Of a DNA stretch of 64,000 bases, positions 29,307 through 39,299 are shown in pieces. The translations under genes were made by a program, and so were the position numbers. The DNA comes from Paenibacillus terricola (lineage in GTDB: Bacteria > Bacillota > Bacilli > Paenibacillales > Paenibacillaceae), in the NCBI RefSeq assembly GCF_014779765.1, contig NZ_JACXZA010000001.1:806001-870000 (forward strand). The letters are read 5' to 3'. The notes beneath the pieces are model-generated. The model was not told where the DNA came from, did not search any database, and saw nothing but the letters and a program-made list of their open reading frames with translations. The stretch's first letter is position 1; every line of letters begins with the position of its first letter.

Positions 29307-29372
29307 CCTGCCCCTTCAAGGGGGAACTTTCAACCCCACCCAAACCCTCCCCTTCAAAGGGGATGGCTCCAA
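29307..29372 (-). repeat. Inverted, diverged fragment of the hairpin repeat family
   Basis: On the minus strand this reads as a CCCCTTTGAAGGGG hairpin followed by AGGGTTTGGGTGGGG, the same layout as the 3' end of the repeats at 25.4, 29.7 and 44.6-45.3 kb but in opposite orientation and diverged. The stretch 29373-29593 has several small hairpins but no gene that can be supported. Confidence 0.55.
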
Positions 29373-29593
29373 AGGGCTGCTGCCCTCTGGACACCCGCTG
29401 CAGGACTGGTCTAGGTACAATGGGTAGATGCGGTGGTGTTGGTTTTGTCTAGGTACCTTCGAACGTCAGCATACGATTCGCTGCGCCTGTGTTGGTATGT
29501 GCTGGTGCTCGCTTTCGTCCCTCCGGGACACGCTCTACTGAAGGCACTCCTGCGGATTGATCCCTATGGGATCTGAGACCGCTACAGGTTAGA

Positions 29594-29772
29594 TGCGAAC
29601 AAAAGTTGTGCCTAGGGGCACACGACTCCAAGCACGTAGAAACTCAATCATGTCTCTGTTTCACTACCGACAACCTTCCGGGGTCCCGGGGCTCTCCAAC
29701 CCCGGGGGGTCCTCCCTTGCAGGGAGGATTTAGATGGGTAGAAAACTTGATTTAGGTGGGTAGAAATTTTGG
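29594..29772 (+). repeat. Near-full diverged copy of the ~200-bp hairpin repeat
   Basis: It has the same order of blocks as the tandem units at 44.6 kb: GCGAACAAAAGTTGT, a GC hairpin, CGACTCC, GTAGAAACTCA, then GGGGTCCTCCCTTGCAGGGA and a GATTTAGATGGGTAGAAAA tail. A second, shorter tail (TTTAGGTGGGTAGAAA) follows at 29750-29766. The sequence between the blocks has diverged, so this is an older copy. Confidence 0.75.
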
Positions 29773-29810
29773 TTTATTTGGGTAAAATTCATTTCATAAA
29801 CAAGGGATCA

Positions 29811-29834
29811 AAAGGGGCGAAAGCCCCTTTTTTC
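29811..29834 (+). terminator. Strong intrinsic hairpin terminator
   Basis: AAAGGGGC-GAAA-GCCCCTTTTTT: a GC stem with a GAAA tetraloop and a T run. No gene ends just upstream, only repeat sequence, so it may end transcription leaving the repeat region. Confidence 0.75.
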
Positions 29835-29943
29835 GTATGATCTGGGGCGCTTGTACATATAATGATTGCGTATGCCATTGTCTGCATGCATGCGATCATC
29901 ACGTCTCTGGGACGGATGACCGCGAGGGAAGGAGGCGTACGCA

Positions 29944-31014
29944 ATGGAACGGTTTACGAATAATCGCGCTTTTCGGATATTAATTTATCTCATACTAGCA
30001 CTTATCGCGATCTATATGCTGCTTCAGCTTAAGCCGATTATTATGCATATCTACACGTTTCTCAAAGCTGTTCTGGCTCCGTTCTTCATCGCGATGATTA
30101 TTTCTTATGTGCTTAATCCGATTGTGTCGATGTTAACCGATCGCAAGATGCCGCGTACGATTGCAGTGCTGCTTATTTACGTGGTGTTCTGCGGTGCGCT
30201 GACCGTTATTCTGATGAATATGATTCCGATGTTTATCAAGCAGGTGCAGGAACTTAATGAGCACGCACCGGAGCTTACGATACGGGCAAAGAGCCTTGTC
30301 GATGATTTGAACAACAATTCGATGCTTCCGGAGAGCATAAGGTCAGGCATTAACAACACGTTGTACAAAATGGAAAAGAAGCTGGCAGAGTCGCTCTTCA
30401 GCTTCGTGAACAATATTGGCGCGATGGTGAGCGTCGTGTTCGTGATGTTCATCATTCCGTTCCTTGCTTTCTATATACTAAAGGATTTTGAAGTATTCGA
30501 GCGAACAGTCATTACTTATGTGCCGAAGAGCCATCGCCAGCATGCTGTTCGGTTGCTGAAGGATATTGATGCTGCGCTGGGCAGTTACATCCGCGGTCAG
30601 TTTCTCGTCTGTTTAATAATCGGTGTCCTTGCTTATATTGGCTATTGGATTATCGGCATGCCTTATCCGCTGCTGCTTGCGTCAGTTGTTGCGATTACGA
30701 ATGTCATCCCGTATTTAGGGCCGTTCTTCGGAGCAGCTCCGGCGTTGTTAATGGCGGCAACCGTATCGGTCAAAATGATGATCTTCGTCGTCGTTGTCAA
30801 TACAGCGTGCCAAATACTCGAGGGCAACGTTGTGTCGCCGCAGGTCGTTGGACGAACGCTGCATATGCATCCGCTGTCGATTATTTTCGCGCTGCTCGTC
30901 GGCGGGGAGTTGGCAGGCATCGCAGGCATGATTTTGGCGGTCCCGATTTTTGCCGTATTAAAGGTTATAGTACAGCATATTTTCGCCTACTACGTGCGCC
31001 GGAAGACTATTTGA
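29944..31014 (+). CDS. AI-2E/YrrI-type membrane transporter
   Basis: 356 residues, about seven or eight membrane segments; UPF0118/AI-2E exporter family. The family includes proteins moving small molecules or ions; the substrate here is unknown. The conserved helix region ITNVIPYLGPFFGAAPALL and the end GMILAVPIFAVLKVIVQ are typical. Its position directly before alaS matches Bacillus subtilis yrrI. Start ATG behind AAGGAGG. The stop codon overlaps the -35 box of the alaS promoter. Confidence 0.88.
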   Translation: MERFTNNRAFRILIYLILALIAIYMLLQLKPIIMHIYTFLKAVLAPFFIAMIISYVLNPIVSMLTDRKMPRTIAVLLIYVVFCGALTVILMNMIPMFIKQVQELNEHAPELTIRAKSLVDDLNNNSMLPESIRSGINNTLYKMEKKLAESLFSFVNNIGAMVSVVFVMFIIPFLAFYILKDFEVFERTVITYVPKSHRQHAVRLLKDIDAALGSYIRGQFLVCLIIGVLAYIGYWIIGMPYPLLLASVVAITNVIPYLGPFFGAAPALLMAATVSVKMMIFVVVVNTACQILEGNVVSPQVVGRTLHMHPLSIIFALLVGGELAGIAGMILAVPIFAVLKVIVQHIFAYYVRRKTI

Positions 31015-31039
31015 CAGAGTTTGACCTCGGCAGTATACT
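31011..31039 (+). promoter_or_regulatory. Consensus sigma-A-type promoter of the alaS operon
   Basis: TTGACA (31011-31016), a 17-bp spacer and TATACT (31034-31039). The -35 box includes the stop codon of the upstream gene. Confidence 0.75.
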
Positions 31040-31067
31040 CTAGACAAGTATGTTTGCTTATATTTGG

Positions 31068-31328
31068 CGAAATCTAAGATGAAGTCGAAGTATGCCATAG
31101 CCCGTCATTCAGAGAAGGTTCCCTTCGCGTATTCAAACGCGATGGCTGTGAGGTTCCCATGACGAAGAATGGTAGAAGCTGGCTTCGGAGTGTGAACGAA
31201 CTTCACCGGCAGGAACCGTTATCTTCCGCATAAGGCGATCGTCTGATCAAGGTGCAGCGCATCTATAGACGATAACCAGGGTGGTACCGCGAGCTTCTCG
31301 TCCCTGTTCTTGACAGGGGCGTTTTTTG
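31068..31328 (+). promoter_or_regulatory. T-box riboswitch (tRNA-Ala type) upstream of alaS
   Basis: AGTA motif at 31089-31092, specifier GAA-GCT at 31175-31180 (GCU is an Ala codon), canonical T-box core CAGGGTGGTACCGCGAG near 31277-31293, then a terminator GTCCCTG / CAGGGGC with TTTTTT ending near 31327. Uncharged tRNA-Ala is predicted to allow readthrough into alaS. Confidence 0.93.
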
Positions 31329-31367
31329 TTTTTAGAACACTATTGTTGATTTGGGAGGCCGTTACTT

Positions 31368-34001
31368 ATGAAAGCTAGTGAAATTCGTTCCAAATGGCTT
31401 GCTTTCTTTGAAAGCAAAGGACATCATATCGAGCCAAGCGCATCGCTCGTGCCGCATAACGATCCATCGCTGCTCTGGATCAATGCAGGCATGGCGCCGC
31501 TCAAGCCTTATTTTGACGGACGCGTGAAACCGGAGAACCCGCGCATTACGAACTCGCAGAAATGTATCCGTACGAATGACATCGAGAATGTCGGCAAAAC
31601 GCGCCGTCACCATACGTTCTTCGAAATGCTCGGCAACTTCTCCATCGGCGATTACTTCAAAGAAGAAGTGATTACGTGGGCGTGGGAGTTCTTGACGGAT
31701 AAGAAGTGGATCGGCTTCGATCCAGAGCGTCTGTCGGTAACGGTATACCCAGAGGACGAAGAAGCGTTCAAATATTGGAATGAGAAAATCGGTCTGCCAG
31801 AAGAGCGTATCTACAAGCTGGATGAGAACTTCTGGGATATCGGAGAAGGTCCATGCGGCCCTTGTACAGAAATTTTCTACGATCGCGGCGAGAAGTACGG
31901 CGATTTGAACGATCCGGAATGCTGGCCTGGCGGCGAGAATGAGCGTTTCCTCGAAGTATGGAACCTTGTGTTCTCGCAATTCAACCATAATAAGGACGGC
32001 AGCTACACGCCGCTTCCGAACAAGAACATTGATACGGGCGCAGGCCTCGAACGCTTTGCATCGATTCTGCAAGATGTTGACTCGAACTTCGACACGGACC
32101 TGTTCCGTCCGATTATCGACCGCACTTGCGAAATTGCAAACGTTCAATATCATGTGAATGAAGAGCATGACGTTGCGCTCAAAGTAATCGCGGACCACAT
32201 TCGTACGGTTGCATTTGCAGTAGGCGATGGCGTTCTTCCTTCGAACGAAGGCCGCGGTTATGTTATCCGCCGTTTGCTTCGCCGTGCGGTTCGATACGGC
32301 AAGGCACTGGGTGTAGATCGTCCATTCCTGTTCGAACTGGTGAATGTTGTTGGTGACGTAATGGGCGTGTACTACCCTGAGGTTGTTGAGAAGCGTGAAT
32401 TCATTGAGCGTGTTATCCGCACGGAGGAAGAGCGTTTCCACGAGACGTTGTCCGACGGCTTGACGCTGCTGGCTGCACTTGTAACGCAAGCGCGTGAAGC
32501 AGGCCGCAGTGAAATTAACGGCGACGATGCATTCCGTCTATATGACACTTATGGCTTCCCGTTTGACCTAACGGAAGACTACGCTTCCGAGAATGGTTTG
32601 ACGGTTGATCGCGCAGGCTTCGATACAGCGATGGAAGCACAGCGTGAACGTGCGCGTGCAGCGCGTCAAGATACGGGCGGCATGAACGTTCAAGGCGGGC
32701 CACTGTCCGAGCTGACGGAGAAAACGGAGTTTGTTGGCTATACAGAGCTGACGTCTTCGGCCAAAATTACGGCGATCGTACACGAAGATTCGCTCGTTGA
32801 TCTTGCAGGTGCAGGCAGCCGCGTGCTCGTGCTGCTCGACCGGACGCCTTTCTATGCTGAAAGCGGCGGCCAAGTCGGCGACCGCGGTGTAATCGAAGGC
32901 AACGGCTTCGTCCTGAACGTCGAAGACGTGACGAAAGCGCCGCACGGACAACCGGTTCACCATGCTGTAGTTGCAAGCGGAACGGTACGTGTCGGCGAGA
33001 CTGTACAAGCTGCTGTAGCGCAAGATCTTCGCAATGACATTATCAAGAACCATACGGCTACGCACTTGCTGCACAAAGCGCTCAAAGAAGTGCTCGGCGA
33101 GCATGTTAACCAAGCGGGTTCGCTCGTTAAGGCCGATAGCTTGCGCTTCGACTTCTCGCACTTTGGTTCGATTACAGAGGAAGAGCTCTCTGATATCGAG
33201 CGTCGCGTTAATGAGCAAATCTGGCTCGGTACGCCAGTCGTCATTGAGAGCAAGCCAATCGCAGAAGCGAAAGCAATGGGCGCAATGGCATTGTTCGGCG
33301 AGAAATATGGCGATGTGGTTCGCGTTGTACAAGTCGGCAAATACAGCATCGAGCTGTGCGGCGGCATTCACGTTGGCAATACGTCGCAGATCGGCACGTT
33401 CAAGCTGATCGGTGAGAGCGGCATCGGTTCAGGCGTACGCCGCATCGAAGCAGTAACAGGCCGCCATGCTTATTCGTATATGGAAAGCCAATTCGATCTG
33501 CTCAAGCAAGCTGCTGGTCTGCTTAAGTCGAATACAGCAGATGTGCCGAAGCGTATTGAAGCGTTGTTCGGCCAAGTGAAAGAGCTGGGCCGCGACAATG
33601 AGTCGCTGCAAGCGAAGCTCAGCCGCATCGAAGCGGGCTCGCTGACGGACAAAGCGAAGACGGTTGGCGACGTTACAGTGTTGACAGCAGAAGTAAGCGC
33701 ACCTAGCATGGACGCGCTTCGCGGCATCGTAGACGAGCTTAAGTCGAAGCTGCCATCGGCTGTTATCGTGCTTGGCGCTGTACAAGAAGACAAGGTGAAT
33801 CTGGTTGCATCCGTATCGCCTGACCTCGTGAAGAAGGGGTTAAACGCAGGCAAGCTCGTGAAAGAAGCAGCAACGCTGTGCGGCGGCGGTGGCGGCGGTC
33901 GTCCAGATATGGCACAAGCTGGCGGCAAGGACGCATCCAAGCTGGCTGACGCATTGAAACTTGCGGAAGAACTAGTTCTTGCGCAAGCAAATGTGATATA
34001 G
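31368..34001 (+). CDS. alaS: Alanyl-tRNA synthetase
   Basis: 877 residues, full length. Charges tRNA-Ala and edits Ser/Gly mischarging. Class II catalytic part with [20 protein letters not shown]; editing domain with zinc ligands His562 and His566 (HTATH) and Cys664 and His668 (CGGIH); C-terminal DHHA1 domain with a glycine-rich [15 protein letters not shown] segment. Start ATG behind GGGAGG. Controlled by the T-box leader; head of the alaS-ireB-ruvX-yrzB run known from Bacillus and relatives. Confidence 0.98.
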   Translation: MKASEIRSKWLAFFESKGHHIEPSASLVPHNDPSLLWINAGMAPLKPYFDGRVKPENPRITNSQKCIRTNDIENVGKTRRHHTFFEMLGNFSIGDYFKEEVITWAWEFLTDKKWIGFDPERLSVTVYPEDEEAFKYWNEKIGLPEERIYKLDENFWDIGEGPCGPCTEIFYDRGEKYGDLNDPECWPGGENERFLEVWNLVFSQFNHNKDGSYTPLPNKNIDTGAGLERFASILQDVDSNFDTDLFRPIIDRTCEIANVQYHVNEEHDVALKVIADHIRTVAFAVGDGVLPSNEGRGYVIRRLLRRAVRYGKALGVDRPFLFELVNVVGDVMGVYYPEVVEKREFIERVIRTEEERFHETLSDGLTLLAALVTQAREAGRSEINGDDAFRLYDTYGFPFDLTEDYASENGLTVDRAGFDTAMEAQRERARAARQDTGGMNVQGGPLSELTEKTEFVGYTELTSSAKITAIVHEDSLVDLAGAGSRVLVLLDRTPFYAESGGQVGDRGVIEGNGFVLNVEDVTKAPHGQPVHHAVVASGTVRVGETVQAAVAQDLRNDIIKNHTATHLLHKALKEVLGEHVNQAGSLVKADSLRFDFSHFGSITEEELSDIERRVNEQIWLGTPVVIESKPIAEAKAMGAMALFGEKYGDVVRVVQVGKYSIELCGGIHVGNTSQIGTFKLIGESGIGSGVRRIEAVTGRHAYSYMESQFDLLKQAAGLLKSNTADVPKRIEALFGQVKELGRDNESLQAKLSRIEAGSLTDKAKTVGDVTVLTAEVSAPSMDALRGIVDELKSKLPSAVIVLGAVQEDKVNLVASVSPDLVKKGLNAGKLVKEAATLCGGGGGGRPDMAQAGGKDASKLADALKLAEELVLAQANVI

Positions 34002-34052
34002 TAATAATTGACACTGCAGCATATAAAGCGGTTTCCAAAGTGAGGTGCTGGG

Positions 34053-34316
34053 ATGAGCTCGATGGACAAAACGATGAAATTCGACGTGAAGGCGGAAGGA
34101 TTGGAAGCATCCGCGCAAGAGATTTTGCTTCAAGTGCATGATGCGCTGTTGGATAAGGACTACAATCCGATCAACCAGATTGTCGGCTACCTGTTGTCCG
34201 GGGATCCCGCATACATTCCGCGGCACAACAATGCTAGAAGTTTGATTCGCAAGAAGGAACGGGACGAGTTAATCGAAGAGCTTGTACGCTTCTACTTGAA
34301 ATCCAAGAAAGTATAA
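34053..34316 (+). CDS. ireB: IreB family regulatory phosphoprotein (UPF0297)
   Basis: 87 residues. Contains the family signature [22 protein letters not shown] and the end [13 protein letters not shown]. In Enterococcus, IreB is a substrate of the Ser/Thr kinase IreK and lowers cephalosporin resistance; the role elsewhere is less clear. The N-terminal Thr in DKTMKF lies in the region phosphorylated there. Start ATG behind GTGAGGTG. It sits between alaS and ruvX as in Bacillus (yrzL). Confidence 0.95.
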   Translation: MSSMDKTMKFDVKAEGLEASAQEILLQVHDALLDKDYNPINQIVGYLLSGDPAYIPRHNNARSLIRKKERDELIEELVRFYLKSKKV

Positions 34317-34436
34317 CTTTTGACTTCATACTTAATCTTGGATTTCTCCGGTATGAAACTCACTGCGCCGTTTGAAGGACGGCGTCATCCGTTTCACCTT
34401 GAAGGAACATAAATAGACGGGAGCCTGGCTTAACGT

Positions 34437-34853
34437 ATGCGGATTATGGGTTTGGACTATGGCGACCGCAACATCGGCGTCGCCGTCAGCGACGCCTTCG
34501 GCTGGACTGCGCAGGGCACTGGCGTCGTGCACCGCAAACGCGATGGCGGCGAATTCGATGAAATTGCCGATCTCGTGAAGCAGCATGAAGTATCGGAAGT
34601 TGTGGTCGGTCTTCCCAAGAATATGAATGGTTCGATCGGACCACGTGGTGAAATTTGCATGGCATTTGCTGATGAATTGAAGCAAAAGCTAAACTTACCT
34701 GTTCACCTATGGGATGAGCGGTTGACAACAGTTTCTGCGGAGCGAACGCTGCTCGAGGCTGACGTCAGCCGGAAAAAACGAAAGCAAGTCGTGGACAAGT
34801 TGGCTGCGACGCTCATTTTGCAAAATTATCTCGATTCTAGGACGAAAAGGTGA
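34437..34853 (+). CDS. ruvX: Holliday junction resolvase-like RuvX (YqgF)
   Basis: 138 residues, RNase H-like fold. Implicated in 16S rRNA 5' end maturation and in Holliday junction resolution; which is primary in this organism is unknown. Conserved acidic residues in the start MGLDYGDRNIGVAVSD and in the DERLTT segment, plus VVGLPKNMNGSIGPR. The ribosome binding site is weak (GGGAG, about 14 bases away). Its end overlaps the start region of the next gene. Confidence 0.95.
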   Translation: MRIMGLDYGDRNIGVAVSDAFGWTAQGTGVVHRKRDGGEFDEIADLVKQHEVSEVVVGLPKNMNGSIGPRGEICMAFADELKQKLNLPVHLWDERLTTVSAERTLLEADVSRKKRKQVVDKLAATLILQNYLDSRTKR

Positions 34854-34861
34854 GGATGACA

Positions 34862-35164
34862 ATGACGAAGAACGAAAACCAATTTGAAGAGCCGGAAATT
34901 ATCTATATTCCGGACGAAGAAGGCAACGAGGAAGAGTTCGAAGTCATTATGAAGTTTGAAGTGGACGGCTCTGAGCACAAGTACATGATGGTGGTACCGC
35001 TGGAGTCGGACAATGAGGAAGAAGACGAGGTATACGCATTCCGTTATGAAGAGGAAGGCGACGACCTCAAGCTGTACACGATTGAAGATGAAGAAGAATG
35101 GAATATCGTCGAAGAGACATTCAATACGCTGCTCGGCGAACTGGACGAGAGCGACGAGGACTAA
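34862..35164 (+). CDS. DUF1292 protein (YrzB-like)
   Basis: 100 residues, strongly acidic, with the family pattern IPDEEGNEEEFEVIMKFEVDGSEHKYMMV and a long Glu/Asp-rich stretch. Function unknown; always found near ruvX and mltG in Bacilli. ATG 34862 is preferred because AAGGTGAGG lies just before it; an in-frame GTG at 34850 overlaps the ruvX end. Confidence 0.85.
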   Translation: MTKNENQFEEPEIIYIPDEEGNEEEFEVIMKFEVDGSEHKYMMVVPLESDNEEEDEVYAFRYEEEGDDLKLYTIEDEEEWNIVEETFNTLLGELDESDED

Positions 35165-35207
35165 CATAAGTCGAATCGTCTGGAACTAGAAAGGGGAATT
35201 GTCCGAT

Positions 35208-35513
35208 ATGCAAGAGGTTGAGATGGTACCGCAACGCGGGACGAAGCTGAAGGAGAAATTCGGCAAATTCGTTGAACTAACAAGCGAGGGCGGTTCTGAA
35301 GAAGCTTATCGGATTATGTCCGAGTTTCAGTTAGGCAGCCATTACTACGCAGCGCTCCAATCAGAAGCGATGCGCGAAGAAGGCGAAGTTGAGATGCTGC
35401 GATTAATCGAGAACGGCGATGAGCTGGAGCTCGAGAACATCGAAAGCGACGAAGAATGGGAAACAGCTGCAGAAGCATACGATATGCTTTGTTTCGATGA
35501 TTCTAACGACTGA
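35208..35513 (+). CDS. Second DUF1292 protein
   Basis: 101 residues, acidic. It shares the DUF1292 layout with its neighbour (MLRLIENGDELELENIESDEEWETAAEAYDML ends like the EDEEEWNIVEETFNTLL of the first), so it looks like an ancient tandem duplicate that has diverged. ATG 35208 with AAGGGG 11 bases upstream; an in-frame TTG at 35199 is too close to that site. Function unknown. Confidence 0.8.
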   Translation: MQEVEMVPQRGTKLKEKFGKFVELTSEGGSEEAYRIMSEFQLGSHYYAALQSEAMREEGEVEMLRLIENGDELELENIESDEEWETAAEAYDMLCFDDSND

Positions 35514-35550
35514 TTTCCTACCCAAACAAATAACGTCATATATCTAGCAA

Positions 35551-35574
35551 GGGCGGCCGACACCGCCCTTTTTC
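35551..35574 (+). terminator. Intrinsic terminator before mltG
   Basis: GGGCGG-CCGACA-CCGCCC followed by TTTTTC. It ends the alaS-DUF1292 transcript 20 bases before the mltG start, so some readthrough or a close promoter is needed for mltG. Confidence 0.8.
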
Positions 35575-35595
35575 GCGGAAATGGAGGAGCACACG

Positions 35596-36714
35596 TTGTC
35601 GCAATATCCGCAATCGTATCATGAGGAAGACGAATACGAACCACTCCCGACTGGCCCCCGCAGGAGCAGAATTACGATGTGGGTCATTCTAACGCTGCTC
35701 GGCATTATGCTGCTCGGCGCTGGAAGCGTTGCACTCTACGTCTGGAATGGCCTTCGACCCACACAGGCAGGCGATCCGATCCGGATTGAGGTGAAGAGCG
35801 GTACGTCACCATTCAATTTGGCGGAACAACTTGAGGACGAGGGTATTATTCGCAGCGCATTCATTTTTAAATACTATTTGAAGCTGAAGGACGAGGGCAA
35901 TCGCTTCCAAGCAGGAGCCTACGAGATGACGCCGGGCATGGAGCTGGACGCGGTTATTGCGAAGCTGAATGCTGGAGACACCGTGAAGGCAGAGACGGTT
36001 AAGTTCACGATTCCCGAAGGCTTCACAGCAGTTCAGATTGCAGCGAAGCTTGCCGATGAAGGCATTGTGAATCAGGACGAGATGATGAAGCTTATCGATG
36101 AGAATCGAAATTGGGAAGATGTCGATTCGGTACTGCAAATTCCTACCGATAGCAAAGAACTCCATCATTTGGAGGGATACCTGTTCCCCGAGACGTATGA
36201 GCTTAAGAAGGGCGTAACCGCAGAAGAAATCATTAAGCGGATGCTGTCTGAGACCGACCGGAAGCTTAATTCGGTGGCAGAGTTGGACGAGAAGCTTGAA
36301 TCGCTTGGCCTGACCGTACATCAAATGCTAACGATTGCGTCGTTGATCGAACGCGAGGTTGTCGTGGACGAGGAACGGCCGATTGTCGCAAGCGTTATTT
36401 ATAACCGCATCAAGGCAGGGATGCCTCTTCAGATCGATGCGACGATTCAATATTTGCTGGACAAGCAGAAAGAACGTCTCATGGAGAAAGATCTGGAAGT
36501 CGTAAGCCCATACAATACGTATTTGAATAAAGGGCTTCCGCCTGGACCGATTGCAAGCCCAAGCTTGAAATCGATTCAAGCGGCACTGAGCCCGGATACA
36601 ACGGATTATTTGTACTATGTAACGAAGAAAGACGGCTCGCATTCGCACTTGTTCGCCAAGACGTACAAGGAGCATTTGCGCAACATTGAAGAGAGCAATA
36701 AGACGGCAGGGTAA
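35596..36714 (+). CDS. mltG: Endolytic murein transglycosylase MltG
   Basis: About 372 residues. Cuts nascent glycan strands at the membrane and so sets glycan length. A short cytoplasmic N-terminus, one membrane helix (ITMWVILTLLGIMLLGAGSVALYV) and a large extracellular YceG domain with a LysM-like part. Catalytic Glu in LIEREVV near residue 252, and the conserved YNTYLNKGLPPGPIASPS. TTG 35596 is chosen because GGAGGAG lies 8 bases upstream; ATG 35581 in the same frame is part of that ribosome binding site. Position matches Bacillus yrrL. Confidence 0.93.
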   Translation: MSQYPQSYHEEDEYEPLPTGPRRSRITMWVILTLLGIMLLGAGSVALYVWNGLRPTQAGDPIRIEVKSGTSPFNLAEQLEDEGIIRSAFIFKYYLKLKDEGNRFQAGAYEMTPGMELDAVIAKLNAGDTVKAETVKFTIPEGFTAVQIAAKLADEGIVNQDEMMKLIDENRNWEDVDSVLQIPTDSKELHHLEGYLFPETYELKKGVTAEEIIKRMLSETDRKLNSVAELDEKLESLGLTVHQMLTIASLIEREVVVDEERPIVASVIYNRIKAGMPLQIDATIQYLLDKQKERLMEKDLEVVSPYNTYLNKGLPPGPIASPSLKSIQAALSPDTTDYLYYVTKKDGSHSHLFAKTYKEHLRNIEESNKTAG

Positions 36715-36870
36715 TACTGTGTGCTAGCGCGTTAAAGCCGCCTTATTGTATAATGATTGACGGACAGGGCATCGCAGCGAATACGCTGTTGATGCTCTTA
36801 ACGTTTTCAGCGCATAAGAATTTATAAGTTTCGTCTATGATAGAGAGGTTTGTCTCAAGGAGGGGCTTGT

Positions 36871-37812
36871 ATGACTGTTAAGAAACCGGAGCTGCTCGTA
36901 ACGGCATCGAACTTGGAAGAGCTGCAGCGGTTAATCGCAGCGGGGGCGGATGCCGTATTAATCGGCGATTCCCGATTCGGGACACGTGTTCCTGGCGATT
37001 TCACGCATGAGCAGATGGCAGAGGCTGTATCGATCGCGAAGCAAGCGAATCGCGACGTTCGTATATATGTGGCGATGAACAACATCGTAGATAATAAAAT
37101 GGTCGAGGAGCTTCCTGCTTATGTAACAGAGCTGGAGCGCATTGGCGTAGATGCTGTTGCATTCGGCGATCCAGCTATACTGATGGCCGTACGTGCGAAT
37201 GCACCGAAGCTTAAGCTGCATTGGAATGCAGAGATGACATCGACGAATCATGATACTGCAAACTTCTGGGGACGCCGCGGAGCGACGCGTTTCGTATGTG
37301 CGCGGGAGCTAAACATGGAGCAAATTGCTGGCATGAAGGCTAGAACGGATCTTGAAGTACAAGTACAAGTACATGGGATGACGAATATTTATCATTCCAA
37401 GCGCTCGCTTGTTCAAAGCTATATGGATTTCAAGAAGCTTGCTGAAGGCGCTAATGCAAACGGTGATGAAGCGGATATGTATTTGATGGAGGCAGATCGT
37501 CCGGATGAACGGTATCCGATCTTCGAAGACTCGAACGGCACGCATATTATGAGTGCAGACGATCTGTGCATGATCGAGAACTTGCAGGAACTGATGGAAG
37601 CCAATATCGATAGCTTCAAAATTGAAGGACTAATGAAGTCCGTTGATTATAATGAAACGGTTGTACGAGCTTATCGGACAGCAATCGATGCTTACTGCAA
37701 GGACCCTGAACACTATCGTTTCCAAGAAGAATGGCTTGAGGCGATTCAAGCGAAGCAGCACCCGGATCGTGAATTGAGCTACGGCTTCTTCTATAAGGAA
37801 CAGGTTTATTAA
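36871..37812 (+). CDS. trhP1: U32 family protein TrhP1-like (tRNA 5-hydroxyuridine synthesis)
   Basis: 313 residues. It resembles Bacillus subtilis YrrN/TrhP1, which with TrhP2 uses prephenate to make 5-hydroxyuridine at tRNA position 34. It has the U32 barrel start PELLVTASNLEELQRLIAAG and the SFKIEGLMKSVDYNETVVRAYR segment, but lacks the cysteine cluster present in its partner. Despite the peptidase name of the family, no protease activity is implied. Start ATG behind AAGGAGGGG. Followed by trhP2 after 25 bp. Confidence 0.88.
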   Translation: MTVKKPELLVTASNLEELQRLIAAGADAVLIGDSRFGTRVPGDFTHEQMAEAVSIAKQANRDVRIYVAMNNIVDNKMVEELPAYVTELERIGVDAVAFGDPAILMAVRANAPKLKLHWNAEMTSTNHDTANFWGRRGATRFVCARELNMEQIAGMKARTDLEVQVQVHGMTNIYHSKRSLVQSYMDFKKLAEGANANGDEADMYLMEADRPDERYPIFEDSNGTHIMSADDLCMIENLQELMEANIDSFKIEGLMKSVDYNETVVRAYRTAIDAYCKDPEHYRFQEEWLEAIQAKQHPDRELSYGFFYKEQVY

Positions 37813-37837
37813 GTTAAATAAGATTGAGGTGACTGAC

Positions 37838-39100
37838 ATGACGAATACAACATCAGAGACAGGACGCAGCCTGACCGGCAAGCGTTATCGGCTGGATCGA
37901 CCGGAGCTGCTCGCGCCAGCGGGCAACCTCGAGAAGCTGAAATTCGCAGTGCATTACGGTGCGGATGCGGTTTATATCGGCGGACAGAAGTACGGTCTTC
38001 GTTCGAACGCGGATAACTTTAGTTTCGAGGAAATGCGCGAAGGCGTTGAGTTTGCAGCCAAATACGGCGCGAAGGTGTTCGTGGCAACGAACATCTATGC
38101 GCATAACGAAGATATTGAAGGTCTTGAGGAATATTTGAAAAATCTAGAGGAAGCCGGCATCGCGGCCATTATTGCAGCGGACCCGATTATCATCGAGACC
38201 GCACTGCGCGTTGCGCCGAAGCTGGAAGTGCATCTTAGCACGCAGCAATCGACGTTGAACTGGCAGGCGGTTAAGTTCTGGAAGGATGAGGGACTGCCTC
38301 GTGTCGTGTTGGCACGTGAAGCAAGCCTGGAAGAAATTGCAGAGATCAAAGAGCATGTCGACATCGAGATTGAAGCATTCATCCATGGCGCAATGTGCTC
38401 CTCCTTCTCCGGACGCTGCGTGCTGTCGAATCACTTTACAGACCGGGATTCGAACCGAGGCGGCTGCTGCCAGTCATGCCGTTGGAAGTATGACCTATTC
38501 ATCGATGCAGAGCAGTTCGAGGACAATGGCGAGCAGTTCACGATGGGCTCCAAAGACCTATGCATGATTGAACATTTGCCGGACCTAATCGAAGTCGGTA
38601 TCGACAGCTTCAAGATCGAGGGTCGGATGAAGAGCATCCACTACGTCGCAACGGTTGTGAATGCATACCGTCAAGCGATTGATGCCTACTTCGAGGATCC
38701 AGAGAGCTACAAGCTGAAGCCAGAGTGGATGGAAGAAATCTATAAGGCGGCGAACCGTCCGCTGAATACGGGCTTCTTCTTCGATACGCCAGGCGCGGAA
38801 GATCATATATACGGCCCAGAAGATAAAGGATCCCCGTACGATTTCGCAGGTATCGTGCTCGATTATGATGCTGCAACGGGAATTGCGACTATTCAACAGC
38901 GCAACCACTTCAAGCCTGGTCAAGAAGTTGAGTTCGTCGGTCCGGGCGGAAGGTTCTTTAAGCAGACTGTTGGCGAATTAAAAGACAAAGAGGGCAATAA
39001 GCTGGACGCTGCACGTCACCCGCTGCAAGAAATTCATATGACAGTTGAACAGCCTGTTAAGCGGATGGATATGATGCGCAAACGGATCGGTAAAGCATAA
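37838..39100 (+). CDS. trhP2: U32 family protein TrhP2-like (tRNA 5-hydroxyuridine synthesis)
   Basis: 420 residues. U32 barrel with PELLAPAGNLEKLKFAVHYG, the HGAMCSSFSGRC segment and further cysteines in GGCCQSCRWKY (probable Fe-S ligands), SFKIEGRMKS, and a C-terminal beta domain. Matches Bacillus YrrO/TrhP2. ATG 37838 has TTGAGGTG just upstream; GTG 37829 lies within it. The methyltransferase gene trmR (yrrM), which precedes this pair in Bacillus and converts ho5U to mo5U, is not present between mltG and trhP1. Confidence 0.92.
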   Translation: MTNTTSETGRSLTGKRYRLDRPELLAPAGNLEKLKFAVHYGADAVYIGGQKYGLRSNADNFSFEEMREGVEFAAKYGAKVFVATNIYAHNEDIEGLEEYLKNLEEAGIAAIIAADPIIIETALRVAPKLEVHLSTQQSTLNWQAVKFWKDEGLPRVVLAREASLEEIAEIKEHVDIEIEAFIHGAMCSSFSGRCVLSNHFTDRDSNRGGCCQSCRWKYDLFIDAEQFEDNGEQFTMGSKDLCMIEHLPDLIEVGIDSFKIEGRMKSIHYVATVVNAYRQAIDAYFEDPESYKLKPEWMEEIYKAANRPLNTGFFFDTPGAEDHIYGPEDKGSPYDFAGIVLDYDAATGIATIQQRNHFKPGQEVEFVGPGGRFFKQTVGELKDKEGNKLDAARHPLQEIHMTVEQPVKRMDMMRKRIGKA

Positions 39101-39129
39101 TGTTTGTTTGGAGATAATAAGTAATGATA

Positions 39130-39187
39130 GGTCTTTATGATCATTAGCGATATTATGCGCTATTGGGTCATAAAGACTTATTTTTTT
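39130..39187 (+). terminator. Intrinsic terminator after trhP2
   Basis: GTCTTTATGA (39131-39140) pairs with TCATAAAGAC (39168-39177), with an inner TAGCG/CGCTA stem, followed by TTATTTTTTT. Confidence 0.85.
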
Positions 39188-39299
39188 ACAAATTGTTCGT
39201 GATTGCTATTACATATTTGATAAATTTGTACGATACTAGTAGATAAAGGGCTTACATTTAGGACAAACGATGCATATTACATACGGGAGGCTGTTTCTT

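Noticed and set aside
29440-29640. Possible gene or group II intron fragment
   Set aside because: Several hairpins and short open frames are present, but no reverse transcriptase motif or intron domain was recognised; part of it is explained by the repeat family.
31362-32489. 375-codon open frame on the minus strand
   Set aside because: Antisense to the alaS catalytic region and over its start codon; no motifs.
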